DNA of 64,000 bases from a virus. Every line of letters begins with the position of its first letter. Within the stretch, counting starts at the first letter, position 1. The notes under the pieces were generated by a model. The model saw nothing but the letters and a program-made list of their open reading frames with translations, ran no database searches and was not told the DNA's origin. The DNA lies in the IMG/VR virus record IMGVR_UViG_3300030419_003589, positions 36,777 through 100,776 of that record. The stretch is one strand, 5' to 3'. This document shows positions 52,907-61,999 of this stretch, in pieces. A program made the translations under genes and the position numbers.

Positions 52907-53323
52907 TTATCTTCCTGTGCAGCGGTTACATCTAGTAAATTCACCATAAACTAGGTTGGAGTTGATTGAGAAAGTCTTTCCGCAGACATGACACTCAACC
53001 TGTTTTTTATTTGGCTTACGCCTATTCCTAGGGGTTTTCTCAAATTTGGCTGGATCAAAGTTGGGGTCACTAAATTCGCCTTCATCAACCCATTCGTTTC
53101 TTTTCGCTTTCACTGCGGTTTTCCTTTTTGTATTATTAGGTTCTTTGCGTTTAACGGTAAAATCTTCATCTACGTTTTGTGTGCTTTCCGAAGCTACTTC
53201 CTTTTCAGACGCAGGAGACGGAGTACCTCCTTTGACATTGCTATTTAGGATTCCCTTGATAAGTTCCTCCTTTTGTTCCGGAGTAAGGGATTCCAAAAGT
53301 GCTTTTATAATCTGATCACTCAT
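52907..53323 (-). CDS. zinc-finger protein upstream of DnaB (138 aa)
   Basis: A Lys/Pro/Glu-rich, mostly disordered N-terminal 100 residues precede VECHVCGKTF and RCNRC, a two-pair zinc finger. It is translated just before the helicase and overlaps the next gene upstream by ATGA. A helicase-associated or primosome DNA-binding role is plausible by position only. Confidence 0.6.
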   Translation of the reverse strand: MSDQIIKALLESLTPEQKEELIKGILNSNVKGGTPSPASEKEVASESTQNVDEDFTVKRKEPNNTKRKTAVKAKRNEWVDEGEFSDPNFDPAKFEKTPRNRRKPNKKQVECHVCGKTFSINSNLVYGEFTRCNRCTGR

Positions 53324-53811
53324 TTCCTTTTTCCTTTTTCGATTAAAATGTCTGCCTTGCGGCGTACGTTATACTCTCTACTCTTCAGGTTTTCTAGACG
53401 ACCTTCTGCTGTCATTTTCCAGTCGTTTATTCTACCTGCTAACTCGTCGTTTCTTATTATCGTAGCTACCTTGGTGTCATGCTTAATGTATTCGCCCATC
53501 ATCTCTGGGATTGCCTCCGCTATGATGCTTTGCAGACTATTGTTGCACCACTTGGAAACGTTTTCACAATGCGCGCGTTCACGAGCGAGGTGATCTGCGT
53601 ATTGATACAGGTGATAAGCAAAATTAAAACAGTCATCTTGCGTCAACTTTTCTAGCTGTTCTGTGCCCAAAGAGTCTGCAAGTGCAAACTCGGGAGCAAA
53701 CTTAGATGGTACAACATTCTTCGCTGTTATATAACTTTCAATCCCATCTAAAAATTTTTGTAACCTATCTGCTGCGTTCAATTTGTTTTCTCCAATACTC
53801 CAACGAGTCAT
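53320..53811 (-). CDS. hypothetical helical protein (163 aa, or 153 aa from TTG)
   Basis: Mostly alpha-helical and charged, with HLARERAHCENVSKWC mid-protein. Two starts are possible: ATG 53811 without a clear ribosome site, or TTG 53781 with GGAG 8 bases upstream, which reduces the overlap with the nuclease gene; I cannot decide between them. No motif is recognised. Lies in the RecA/DnaB recombination-replication cluster. Confidence 0.55.
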   Translation of the reverse strand: MTRWSIGENKLNAADRLQKFLDGIESYITAKNVVPSKFAPEFALADSLGTEQLEKLTQDDCFNFAYHLYQYADHLARERAHCENVSKWCNNSLQSIIAEAIPEMMGEYIKHDTKVATIIRNDELAGRINDWKMTAEGRLENLKSREYNVRRKADILIEKGKRK

Positions 53812-54181
53812 CCCATCTTAATTGTACTAGTGTTATCTCATTAAGTTCACACCACTCAGCTTTAGCTCTGTCTCTAGCTTTTGCTTGAAGAAACCCAGCC
53901 TTGCTTTTGTGAAAATATGGAACGTACTTGTAATGCTGTTGCCCATTCACCTCTATTCCCATTATAGCATTTGGAATGTAGAAGTCAAGGTATAAAACAG
54001 ATTTTTTTGCAGGATTTACACTACCCGGAAGCTTTACTTCTTCATAAATATTGTATCCGGAAAACATATCATGCAATAGTTCCCTTGCTAAGTGATGATA
54101 GTAAGAGCACTTTTGCCTCTGCTTAGAGTACTTCTTAAGATCAAGATTGTACTCTCGGCCATTCAGTCCTAGTACTTTCAT
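53765..54181 (-). CDS. PD-(D/E)XK nuclease, possible junction or nicking endonuclease (138 aa)
   Basis: LYLDFYIPNAIMGIEVNGQQHY holds the D and E-x-N/D-x-Q-H core typical of Vsr/DUF559 and related phage nucleases, followed by ITLVQLRWDDSLEYW. Its position directly after the RecA-like gene suggests resolving recombination intermediates. ATGA overlaps link it to RecA. Confidence 0.7.
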   Translation of the reverse strand: MKVLGLNGREYNLDLKKYSKQRQKCSYYHHLARELLHDMFSGYNIYEEVKLPGSVNPAKKSVLYLDFYIPNAIMGIEVNGQQHYKYVPYFHKSKAGFLQAKARDRAKAEWCELNEITLVQLRWDDSLEYWRKQIERSR

Positions 54182-55287
54182 ACAAATATATCTTTTACTT
54201 CGTCATACAAGAAATCTAATAGTGTTGGGTTTTCGTTTAAGAAGTTGACCACCTTCTCCATGCCTTGAAACTTAAATGCTTTTTCTATTGCTTCGTCCTT
54301 TTCTTCAATCTCATTGTCCAACAACCAGCTTTTTATAATTGGATTATCTTTGTTCTCAACAAAAGTGGTGAATGTGTACCATGCTCCTCTTGCTGATATC
54401 ATAGCGAATTCTGTCGCTATTTGTGCTAGTTCTTGAGCCTCGTCAATTCCGACGCCATATCTAATCCAGCTTGCGGCGGTGGTCATGGGCTTGCCTCCAG
54501 CAGCGGAGGTCTTGATTATCCAGTTGGCCACTTGGCCTACGTGGTTTCCCGATTCTTTGGGCACCTCCCATTTTCCCCTGTGGGTAATAACCATATTTGT
54601 GCCAGCTTGAAATTGTAACATATTGCCACAATCGGCCATCTTGCTTGGGGAAAACCGAGACCCACCAGTGTTTGCGATGTTGTGGGTAATAAAGATAGCT
54701 ATGGCCTTCATTCTGGCAACGTCTCCGCTAATACGCTTAAAGAACATAGACAGTAAGCGTGGCAGAGCATTTCGTACCCCAGTACGAATTTCGCCGTCAA
54801 TTTCATCTTGTGGAACCATGTTAGATGTAGAGTCTACAATCACCACAAGATCTTCTTCCTCTTTGATTAATCGTTCTAATACATTGAGGTATGTTTCAGC
54901 GGAAACTACAGGTGTGTCATCTGTTGCTTGAACAATGGTTATAGCATCAATGTCTAACCCTTTGATCCCACGGAAATTCTCTTTTGTTAGCCGCCCCTCT
55001 GTGTTTAGGTAATATACCTTTTTTCCTTCGGCCTGAGCTTTAGACGCAAAGTATAGAGCCGTAGTTGTTTTACCTGTCTTGGGGTCACCTGTCATTACGA
55101 CACATTGACCCTCTCTAATACCTCCCCCTAGAGCGATATCTAAAGCCGGAGCAAGGCTGATAGTTCTATAGGTCTCCAGACTATGCAAAACTTCAGTTCC
55201 AGACTGGATAATTTTGCCATATTTTTTTGAGAGAAGGGAGGTTATTTGATCTCCGTCCGACGCACTAAATTTCTTCTTCTTGGCCAT
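54178..55287 (-). CDS. uvsX: RecA/UvsX-like recombinase (369 aa)
   Basis: MTGDPKTGKTTTALYFA near residue 71 is Walker A, DLVVIVDSTSNMV near 148 Walker B, and SRFSPSKMADCGNMLQF is the loop-bearing region. GGGIREGQC precedes the core as in phage recombinases. It promotes strand exchange and recombination-dependent replication. ATG 55287 with AGGAAG precedes the Lys-rich MAKKKK start. Confidence 0.9.
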   Translation of the reverse strand: MAKKKKFSASDGDQITSLLSKKYGKIIQSGTEVLHSLETYRTISLAPALDIALGGGIREGQCVVMTGDPKTGKTTTALYFASKAQAEGKKVYYLNTEGRLTKENFRGIKGLDIDAITIVQATDDTPVVSAETYLNVLERLIKEEEDLVVIVDSTSNMVPQDEIDGEIRTGVRNALPRLLSMFFKRISGDVARMKAIAIFITHNIANTGGSRFSPSKMADCGNMLQFQAGTNMVITHRGKWEVPKESGNHVGQVANWIIKTSAAGGKPMTTAASWIRYGVGIDEAQELAQIATEFAMISARGAWYTFTTFVENKDNPIIKSWLLDNEIEEKDEAIEKAFKFQGMEKVVNFLNENPTLLDFLYDEVKDIFV

Positions 55288-55726
55288 TTTCAATCTTCCT
55301 AAGTTTATTCAAAATGTTACTTTTCTTTCCGTAATTCTTCTTACGCTTCTTGGCATTCTTATTGACGTTTATTTCTTGTTTCGGTTTGGCGCGCTGCTCA
55401 TCTAATAATAGCTCACATCTCTTTATTACACCAATAACTTTTGGGTGATTCAGAGAAAATACACCCTTAAATTCTTTAGAGTGTATTGCCTTCACTAAGG
55501 CTTCTTCCGAGAAGGTTTTAAGAAGATTGTTGGCGGCTATAAGTTGACGCTTAAAAGTCCAATTCCAAGGTTTCTTATTCCAGAATTTATATGGCAATGA
55601 TCCTTGATTTTTATTTTCTGCGTTTCTCTTACACATAATCTCCGCTACATACGCTGCGCAGGTGCAGTAATCCCCTGTGGACTCATGTTTATATTTACTC
55701 TTGTCACTTCTGTTTCTTTTCTTCAT
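55265..55726 (-). CDS. basic hypothetical protein (153 aa)
   Basis: Highly basic with a Lys/Asn-rich C-terminus (NVNKNAKKRKKNYGKKSN), compatible with nucleic-acid binding. An N-terminal YCTCAAYVAEIMC carries three cysteines. WNKKPWNWTF is a striking Trp-rich stretch. No family recognised. Overlaps the RecA-like gene by 23 bases. Confidence 0.55.
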   Translation of the reverse strand: MKKRNRSDKSKYKHESTGDYCTCAAYVAEIMCKRNAENKNQGSLPYKFWNKKPWNWTFKRQLIAANNLLKTFSEEALVKAIHSKEFKGVFSLNHPKVIGVIKRCELLLDEQRAKPKQEINVNKNAKKRKKNYGKKSNILNKLRKIENGQEEEI

Positions 55727-56120
55727 TGTATATTAAAGCCTGTTCAAAACATTCACTGAGGTCATCTTCAAGTTCTTTATCAACTATTAGTTCTGGAATC
55801 AGCCACATTTGCTTGTAGACTGTTCCCTTCCTTAGCACCCCCGTTGTGAGGTATTGTTTTGTTCTAGCCCCAATTTGCCCCATCACCGCTTTGATTAGAT
55901 AGACCGCTTCGGCTCCACTTAAGTCGATATTGACCTCGTGAGATCTATAAGATAGTTTTAGTTCCTCGACAAAACATCCGTTTTCCTCACACAGCTTTTT
56001 TATTTCTAACCAACCCTTAAACTTGTCGTGGTAATGCTGCGAACCATCGGTAAGCTTGCATCTGATCCACACAGCCTCTTTGTTTGTACGATATTTTGAT
56101 AGCCAATCTTCGTTACTCAT
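55704..56120 (-). CDS. hypothetical protein (138 aa)
   Basis: Start ATG 56120 overlaps the upstream stop (ATGA). The product has a mixed alpha/beta pattern with a LSGAEAVYLIKAVMGQIG helix and ends in Lys. No motif recognised; part of the early recombination/replication cluster. Confidence 0.55.
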   Translation of the reverse strand: MSNEDWLSKYRTNKEAVWIRCKLTDGSQHYHDKFKGWLEIKKLCEENGCFVEELKLSYRSHEVNIDLSGAEAVYLIKAVMGQIGARTKQYLTTGVLRKGTVYKQMWLIPELIVDKELEDDLSECFEQALIYNEEKKQK

Positions 56121-56422
56121 CTTGGATTGTGAACCTCTCTTATGCTGGTTATACATTGTCTTGTTCTTGATGAGGGCGACTTCGGTTTTCTAAACTCATC
56201 TCCCATTTCCGAAGCAGACTGTGTCATCACCGTAGAGCCTCTGTCATTTCTAGCGAACTGATCTAGAGAGCGGGAAGCCTTTGTTTTCTTGATTGAGTTA
56301 AGGTACTTCTCTACCGTGCCCTCTGCTCTATCCAGTTTTTTTGCTAGATCTTTAGGTTTAGCGTCTGAATGAGATTCAATGTATTCTTTATCTTTTTTAG
56401 ATAGTGGTCCTTTTTTAGTCAT
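56117..56422 (-). CDS. small HTH-like protein (101 aa)
   Basis: KPKDLAKKLDRAEGTVEKYLNSIKK (residues about 23-47) reads as a helix-turn-helix of the LuxR/sigma-like kind. The C-terminus is Ser/Arg-rich and probably flexible. It may be a small DNA-binding regulator. AGAGGA precedes the ATG, which overlaps the gene upstream by 8 bases. Confidence 0.6.
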   Translation of the reverse strand: MTKKGPLSKKDKEYIESHSDAKPKDLAKKLDRAEGTVEKYLNSIKKTKASRSLDQFARNDRGSTVMTQSASEMGDEFRKPKSPSSRTRQCITSIREVHNPR

Positions 56423-56756
56423 TCGTCAGTCCTCTTCTAGCCTTTGTCATGTAAATAGAATTTTTGGTTTGTAAGTATAACATGTAAAAATCGAACGTTG
56501 TTTTTGATACCTGCTCCATCTTAGTTCGTACATACTCTTCTCTTTTTGCATATGTTCCCATCGGATCGTAAGGGACACTTTGATGTACTCTTATATAGTA
56601 GTAGCTCCTCTCGTTTTTTGCAATGACTTTTCCGAAAACTTTCTCCTTTGATGATTCTAAATTTCGGCCAGACTTATTAAAGAAATACTCCGTTTTGTCG
56701 TCCGGTTGTATATGATCTCCTGAGTCTACGTATTCCATATTTTCTCCTAAGCTCAT
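56415..56756 (-). CDS. hypothetical protein (113 aa)
   Basis: The ATG at 56756 overlaps the FmdB-like stop (ATGA) after GGAGGGG; ATG 56738 with AGGAG is an equally good start. The central YYYIRVHQSVPYDP and Tyr/Met-rich C-terminal helix show no known motif. Function unknown. Confidence 0.55.
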   Translation of the reverse strand: MSLGENMEYVDSGDHIQPDDKTEYFFNKSGRNLESSKEKVFGKVIAKNERSYYYIRVHQSVPYDPMGTYAKREEYVRTKMEQVSKTTFDFYMLYLQTKNSIYMTKARRGLTND

Positions 56757-57103
56757 TTTTTCCCCTCCATAATATATCTCTGTTTCTGCTTGGCGGTCAT
56801 TTGTGTTATCTCCCTGTTTGATGCTTCGCCGTGATAGGCTGGTTTATCTGGTTTTGCTGACTGTTCATTTTTCTTCGCTTGTAATTCATTAATCCTGCTC
56901 TTGTTTTCTTTTGCGTTCTTGTCGGCTAGTTGTCCTATCGTGTTTGTGTTCTTCACGGACACATGTATCCCACCCGTTATGACTCTATAGAGCTTCGGCT
57001 GGTTGCACTCTGGACAAAAAGATAGCGGGTCTTCGTCAAATGATTGTTTTACGTCAAATATTTTATGTGTACATGCTTCGCATTCATAATCATATAGTGG
57101 CAT
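56753..57103 (-). CDS. FmdB-type zinc-ribbon protein (116 aa)
   Basis: MPLYDYECEACTHKI...SFCPECNQPKLYRVI is the FmdB zinc ribbon (two CxxC pairs in the first 40 residues). The rest is charged and Gln/Lys-rich. FmdB-like proteins are common beside PhoH and RNR genes in phages; the biochemical role is not settled. GGAG precedes the ATG. Confidence 0.85.
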   Translation of the reverse strand: MPLYDYECEACTHKIFDVKQSFDEDPLSFCPECNQPKLYRVITGGIHVSVKNTNTIGQLADKNAKENKSRINELQAKKNEQSAKPDKPAYHGEASNREITQMTAKQKQRYIMEGKK

Positions 57104-57766
57104 TTATGTCTCCAGTGCGTGTAAAACGTGTCCAATGATATCGTTTCTTTGTATGTCTTCGTAGCTCAGTTCGCATATGCCTACACCTTTTATATTTCCG
57201 AGCTTACCAATGCAGTAGTCTAAGCCACTTCTCCCCCTTAAGTCATCCTGATTAATGTCTCCGTTTATTAGAACTTTGCTGTTTTGGCCCATTCTAGTTA
57301 TAAACATTTTGATTTGCTCGACAGTGCAGTTCTGCGCCTCGTCTAATATCATGTAGGAGTTGTGAAAAGTAGAACCCCTCATGATCTCTAAGGGTTTATA
57401 ATGTATTTGTCCCTCGTTTTCATAGAATCCGTAGTACCCTTGTCCTAAGAAGAATTTTAGGTTTTCCTTCATCGGCAGTAGGTATGGGGCTATTTTTTCT
57501 CCAAGCTCTCCCGGCAAAGACCCTATGTCCTTACCTGTGCAAACAAGAGGTCTAGTTACTATGATCTGCTCTATATTTTTTCTATGTAAGTGCTCCGCTG
57601 CTATACCGGCTGCTATAAAAGACTTGCCTGATCCCGAAGGGCCAGAGCAGAATACGATGTCATTTTCTATAATTGATCTTACATATTCTCTTTGGTTTTC
57701 TGTTTTTGCCTCAAGGTGTTGAATTTTAGGTTTTGAATCTCTTTTGTTTCTTCTGGATTTTGACAT
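57104..57766 (-). CDS. phoH: PhoH-like ATPase (220 aa)
   Basis: FCSGPSGSGKSFIAAGIA is Walker A, SYMILDEAQNCTVEQIKMFITRMG is Walker B with the PhoH/helicase signature, and KVLINGDINQDD completes motif III. The protein is the single-domain phage type. Exact role in phage replication is unsettled, though RNA/DNA helicase activity is known for relatives. Confidence 0.92.
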   Translation of the reverse strand: MSKSRRNKRDSKPKIQHLEAKTENQREYVRSIIENDIVFCSGPSGSGKSFIAAGIAAEHLHRKNIEQIIVTRPLVCTGKDIGSLPGELGEKIAPYLLPMKENLKFFLGQGYYGFYENEGQIHYKPLEIMRGSTFHNSYMILDEAQNCTVEQIKMFITRMGQNSKVLINGDINQDDLRGRSGLDYCIGKLGNIKGVGICELSYEDIQRNDIIGHVLHALET

Positions 57767-57787
57767 TTAGTTGTAACTCTCGTTCAT

Positions 57788-58183
57788 TTAAAGATCAGTT
57801 TCTTTTACGAAAATTCCGTCGATCATTCGGCCTTTCCTGTTTTTGATATCGTTCCATGCCTGTTGCAGGCATTCGGCTAGAATAACGCCGTTTCGCTCTG
57901 CAATGTTTAACATTACGACTAGCATGTCACCAATGTCATCCCTGACATCCTTCCCCTTACAGACGCTGTCTGAAAGCTCTCCAAGCTCTTGGGCTAGCTT
58001 AAGAACTTGATCCTTGTCGCTACTGCCCTCAATAAGGTTTCTGTCATAGTGCCATGATATAACTCTACCTATCAATGTATATAGATCGCTTTGTTCTTCT
58101 GGCACCGTATCGGTACGTCTCTTAGCTAACTGTGCCATCCTAGCTTTTTGATCGGCAATACAGTTGTTTGAATCCTCATTCAT
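57788..58183 (-). CDS. mazG: MazG-like NTP pyrophosphohydrolase (131 aa)
   Basis: LAQELGELSDSVCKG and DDIGDMLVVMLNIAERNGV carry the E..E...D..D metal-binding pattern of the MazG all-alpha family. It hydrolyses (d)NTPs or (p)ppGpp in relatives. It overlaps the nrdB stop by ATGA, so dNTP synthesis and control are co-expressed. Confidence 0.88.
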   Translation of the reverse strand: MNEDSNNCIADQKARMAQLAKRRTDTVPEEQSDLYTLIGRVISWHYDRNLIEGSSDKDQVLKLAQELGELSDSVCKGKDVRDDIGDMLVVMLNIAERNGVILAECLQQAWNDIKNRKGRMIDGIFVKETDL

Positions 58184-59253
58184 AGTTCTATATCTCCAAA
58201 GTCCATATCTTCTAAGTCATTTTTACTTGCACCTATTTTATAGCTAGTGATTTCATGTTCTTGAGGTGCAACCTGAACACTCTCACTGTGCATCCAAGCC
58301 TGAGTCCATCCGGCTATTGGGTTTTTACCCACGTTTTCGTATGGTAATCCTATCATTTTTCTTCTGCTCATACATAACCAGTCTATATACTGATGCAGTA
58401 CCGTTTCGTTTAGGCCAAGCATGGAGCCGTCCTTGAACAGGTAAGAGGCCCATTGCTTTTCTTCGTGAGCTGCGCTTTCAAACATTTCTATCGCTGAATC
58501 TTGGCATTGTTCCGCAATCTTAACAAAGCCCTCACTTTCCTCTGTTTGCAGAATCTTTAGTATTTCTTTTGTGTTTGTTAGATGTAGAGCCTCGTCCCTT
58601 TTGATCAACTTGATTATATCGGCATTGCCTACCATCTTTTTATTTTCCGCAAAGGCGAAGGAACATATAAACGAAACATAGAATCTTACAGCCTCAAGTA
58701 TATTGATACTCATGACCGTCATGTATATCTGTTTTTTAATGTCCGATAGTTTGTTTTTATCGCACGCCATTCCCATTAGGTTATTATAGTCAGTAATCGC
58801 GCTATTGGCTCTTTTTATTATCTCCTTGTCGGTATAAATGCCTCCAAACACTTCTGAGCTATCGGCATATACGTTTTGGATAATATAAGAGTAAGATTGG
58901 CTGTGTATTTTTTCAAAGAATTGCCAAGTCATCAAACATGCTTCAAGCTCTGTATTGGTAACGAATTCAAGAAGGGTGGGTACGCCTCTACAGATGACGC
59001 TATCCAACATGGTCTGGTATTTAAGGTTAGACGTGAAAATAAACTTCTCGTTGTCAGACATCTCCTTAAAATCCCCTCTGTCTTTCTTAAGCTCTATTTC
59101 CTCTGGACGCCAGAAGTTCATCATTTGTTTGCTATCGAGATCTTTGAACACAGGATACTTAAGGATGTCGTAACGCTGAACCCCAAGGTCTTTACCTAAA
59201 AACAACGGCTGACTCATTGGGTCTATATTTTTGGTGTTAAAAATAGTCTTCAT
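58180..59253 (-). CDS. nrdB: ribonucleoside-diphosphate reductase beta subunit, class Ia
   Basis: All di-iron ligands appear in E. coli-like context: YQTMLDS (Asp), FFEKIHSQSYSYII (Glu, His and the radical Tyr), LEAVRFYVSFICSFAFAE (Glu) and LIKRDEALHLT (Glu, His). It supplies the tyrosyl radical to NrdA. ATG 59253 follows GAGG and overlaps the upstream stop as ATGA; the longer reading from 59313 would lie within that gene. Confidence 0.95.
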   Translation of the reverse strand: MKTIFNTKNIDPMSQPLFLGKDLGVQRYDILKYPVFKDLDSKQMMNFWRPEEIELKKDRGDFKEMSDNEKFIFTSNLKYQTMLDSVICRGVPTLLEFVTNTELEACLMTWQFFEKIHSQSYSYIIQNVYADSSEVFGGIYTDKEIIKRANSAITDYNNLMGMACDKNKLSDIKKQIYMTVMSINILEAVRFYVSFICSFAFAENKKMVGNADIIKLIKRDEALHLTNTKEILKILQTEESEGFVKIAEQCQDSAIEMFESAAHEEKQWASYLFKDGSMLGLNETVLHQYIDWLCMSRRKMIGLPYENVGKNPIAGWTQAWMHSESVQVAPQEHEITSYKIGASKNDLEDMDFGDIEL

Positions 59254-59651
59254 TTGGTGGCCTCTTTGATTTTTTGTCTTAAACCGGACGATGAATACCC
59301 ATACCTTTTGCAATAATGGATCTCTATGTCTAGCTCATCGCCAGTATAATCCATTTTTGTTACATAGTCGTCACCTAAGAACCTGACATCGTAGTCACCA
59401 CTCTTTAGTATGACTAATAGGTCTTCTTCGGTTTCGTACGGGATTATTTCATCAATAAACAAATTTGATTGAAGTCTTAAATATCTTTGGTAGACCGTTT
59501 CTATTGGCTTGTTCTTATTTGGCCTATCTATTGTTGGGTCGGTATGTAGTCCAACCGTAAGTTTGTCGCAGTGTTTTGCACACTCCTCCAACATTAATAA
59601 GTGCCCAGCGTGACAGAGGTCAAAAGCCGAGCAGACAAAACCCTTTTTCAT
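59250..59651 (-). CDS. cytidylyltransferase-like protein between nrdA and nrdB (133 aa)
   Basis: SAFDLCHAGHLLMLEEC contains the HxGH signature of TagD-type nucleotidylyltransferases. The usual RTEGISTT loop near the C-terminus reads RYGYSSSGLRQKI, a conservative variant. Relatives activate glycerol-3-phosphate or sugar-phosphates with CTP. ATG 59651 overlaps the nrdA stop. Its position within the RNR operon, far from the glycan island, is unusual. Confidence 0.82.
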   Translation of the reverse strand: MKKGFVCSAFDLCHAGHLLMLEECAKHCDKLTVGLHTDPTIDRPNKNKPIETVYQRYLRLQSNLFIDEIIPYETEEDLLVILKSGDYDVRFLGDDYVTKMDYTGDELDIEIHYCKRYGYSSSGLRQKIKEATK

Positions 59652-61876
59652 ATCGCACAAGCTCCGGATTCACAATTCATGCCCTTCTCTGTGTCGCCGT
59701 CTCCATCGGGCGTATTGGCATAGTAAAAGTTCTTTAGGCCATATTTATAGCCGTATATTTGATCTTTGATCAACACGCTGAGAGGAATGTTTCCCCCCTC
59801 GTAATGGTCATAGTTGTAGTAAAGATTGGTACTCATACTCATATCTGTGAATTTTTGTATAACTGCTGCTATATTCATAATAGCTGTATTATCGGTCATA
59901 TCCCAAGCCATTGTGTAATAATTTTTTCTCATACGGTAATTCGGGACTAATTGTTTTAGAATTCCGTTCTTTGCCTTCTTATGTATTAGTAGACTACGTA
60001 CTGGTTCAATCCCATTAGTGCTGTTTTGTATTACACTGGAGGATTCACAGGGCATGATTGCGGATAAGGTCGAATGTCGGAGGCCATGTTTTTTAATTCG
60101 TTTTCTAAGCCCCTCCCAGTCCATATTGTATTCAGGTTTAATTAGTTCGTCAACTTCCTTTTTGTACCAGTCAACTGGCAGTAGACCATCGGCGTATTTT
60201 GTATCTGCAAACTTCTCGCAAGCACCCTTTTCTTCAGCGAGTTCGCAACTCGCGTTTATTAAATTCCATTGGATCTGCTCCATAGTCTCGTGTACTAATT
60301 CTAGGGCGGAAGGATCGTCATACTTCAACTTATTTTTCGCCAAGAATCCAGCAAGGTTTGTGATTCCGACGCCTAGAGAGCGTCTATTTTTAGTAAAGTT
60401 TTCACCAGCTAAGACTGGGTAGTCTTGATAGTCGATAACAGATTCTAAGGTTCTGACCGCCATTCTGCACGCATCTTCTATATCCTTCTCGTTTCCTAAC
60501 TCCAAGAGGTTTAATGCAGATAGAATACAAATTCCTATCTCTCCATCTGGATCATCTATTGACTTGATGGGTTTGGTTGGATGGATAATTTCTTGACATA
60601 GATTACTCATATAGACAGGGACAGACCACGATCCGTGTGCATTAGCTGAGTCAATATTCATACTGTAAATACGACCCGTTTCCAGTCTCTCTCTAGCAAA
60701 TATTTCTGCCAGTTTACGTGCGGGTATTTTTTTCTTAAACTTTAAAGAAGTAGCCCTTTCATACTTAAGGTATAGCTCTTCAAATTTTTCGTTATCACCA
60801 AACGCTTCGTACAAACCGCTTGCCTCATAAGGACTGAATAGGGTAATGTCTTCGTTGGCGATCAAACGGTCGTAAAATATTTTGCAAAACTGAACAGAGT
60901 AATCTAGTTTACGAACCCTGTTGTCATCTGTTCCGGCGTTGTTTTTTAGTACCATTATGTCTTCGATCTCATAGTGCCAGAACGGTATGTGTACCGTTGC
61001 GGAACCGCCACGAAGCCCGTTTTGGCTGGTTGACTTTACGGCAGATTCAAAATTCTTAAGGTATGGAATTAGTCCGGTGTGAATAACTTCCCCTCCTCGT
61101 ATTGGGGAGTTGATTGGCCTCATTCGTCCGATGTTGAGTCCGATTCCTGCACGTCTTGCAGTATACTTGCCAACCGCATGAATAGAAGAAAATATACCAT
61201 CGAGATTATCGTCAACGTCAACCAAAACGCAGCTGGCGAACTGGCGTATATTAGTCCTAACACCAGCCATAATAGGAGTAGGAAGATTAATTTTGAATGT
61301 AGAATAACAGTCATAGGCTTTTTTAACCTCCTCCATAGTTTCAAAAAGGCACATTGCGATAGACATGTAGGCAAACTGTGGTGTCTCGTAGATAGAGCCA
61401 TTGCTTCTATTTTTTACTAGGTACTTATCAATAAGTTGTTGTAGTCCCGCAAAGGTAAACTTGTCATCTCTTGAATGGTCTATGTATTTTCCAAAAAGAT
61501 CAACTTGGTCGCTATTCCATTTTTCCAGTATTCTTGGGTCATATATCCCGTTATCAACGTTTCTCTCTAGGAACATTAGAAAGTCTGTTGGCTGATCTCC
61601 ATACCCCCAAACCTGTTTCCTCAGCTGCATGTTCAACAGTCTGGCCGCCACGTATTGGTAGTTCGGAGAGCTGGTTGATATTAAATCGTTAGCAGATTTT
61701 ATTAGAATGTTGTGTATCTCGGCGCTGCTGATTCCGTCGTAAAGCGACAGATTTGCATTCATTTCGATATCTGAGAAGGAGACGCCGTTAATATTTTTAG
61801 TTGCCCACATCACAACTTTATGAATCTTTTCGACAGAGAAGGCTTCTTGTTCTCCGTTACTCTTGGTGACTTGCAT
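59648..61876 (-). CDS. nrdA: ribonucleoside-diphosphate reductase alpha subunit, class Ia
   Basis: An ATP-cone begins the protein (KIHKVVMWATKNI). Catalytic features follow: FASCVLVDVDDNLDGI, NLCQEI with the thiyl Cys and Glu, GEIGICILSALNL, MPCESSSVIQNSTNGIEP, the radical-transfer pair in NFYYANT, and CESGACAI at the C-terminus for re-reduction. Length 742 is normal. ATG 61876 follows AAGGGA; the 13 upstream residues of a longer reading are not conserved. A strong promoter lies upstream. Confidence 0.95.
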   Translation of the reverse strand: MQVTKSNGEQEAFSVEKIHKVVMWATKNINGVSFSDIEMNANLSLYDGISSAEIHNILIKSANDLISTSSPNYQYVAARLLNMQLRKQVWGYGDQPTDFLMFLERNVDNGIYDPRILEKWNSDQVDLFGKYIDHSRDDKFTFAGLQQLIDKYLVKNRSNGSIYETPQFAYMSIAMCLFETMEEVKKAYDCYSTFKINLPTPIMAGVRTNIRQFASCVLVDVDDNLDGIFSSIHAVGKYTARRAGIGLNIGRMRPINSPIRGGEVIHTGLIPYLKNFESAVKSTSQNGLRGGSATVHIPFWHYEIEDIMVLKNNAGTDDNRVRKLDYSVQFCKIFYDRLIANEDITLFSPYEASGLYEAFGDNEKFEELYLKYERATSLKFKKKIPARKLAEIFARERLETGRIYSMNIDSANAHGSWSVPVYMSNLCQEIIHPTKPIKSIDDPDGEIGICILSALNLLELGNEKDIEDACRMAVRTLESVIDYQDYPVLAGENFTKNRRSLGVGITNLAGFLAKNKLKYDDPSALELVHETMEQIQWNLINASCELAEEKGACEKFADTKYADGLLPVDWYKKEVDELIKPEYNMDWEGLRKRIKKHGLRHSTLSAIMPCESSSVIQNSTNGIEPVRSLLIHKKAKNGILKQLVPNYRMRKNYYTMAWDMTDNTAIMNIAAVIQKFTDMSMSTNLYYNYDHYEGGNIPLSVLIKDQIYGYKYGLKNFYYANTPDGDGDTEKGMNCESGACAI

Positions 61877-61920
61877 TAATATATTCCCTTGTATTATATC
61901 AGTGTTAAGATACACTGGTT

Positions 61921-61948
61921 ATTATAACGTATTTGTTCTGGATTTCAA
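61921..61948 (-). promoter_or_regulatory. strong promoter for the nrdA operon
   Basis: On the - strand TTGAAA (61948-61943, 5/6), a 16-base spacer and perfect TATAAT (61926-61921), about 45 bases upstream of the nrdA ATG. It follows a terminator, so this is a fresh transcription unit covering RNR, MazG and PhoH. Confidence 0.75.
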
Positions 61949-61960
61949 GTGTGTAAATAT

Positions 61961-61994
61961 AAAAACCCCGCAATAATTTTCATTAAAGCGGGGT
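61961..61994 (-). terminator. terminator after the small membrane-protein genes
   Basis: On the - strand ACCCCGC (61994-61988) pairs with GCGGGGT (61971-61965) around a 16-base loop, followed by a T tract reaching 61961. It begins 6 bases after the 57-aa gene and just ahead of the nrdA promoter. Confidence 0.7.
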
Positions 61995-61999
61995 AATGT

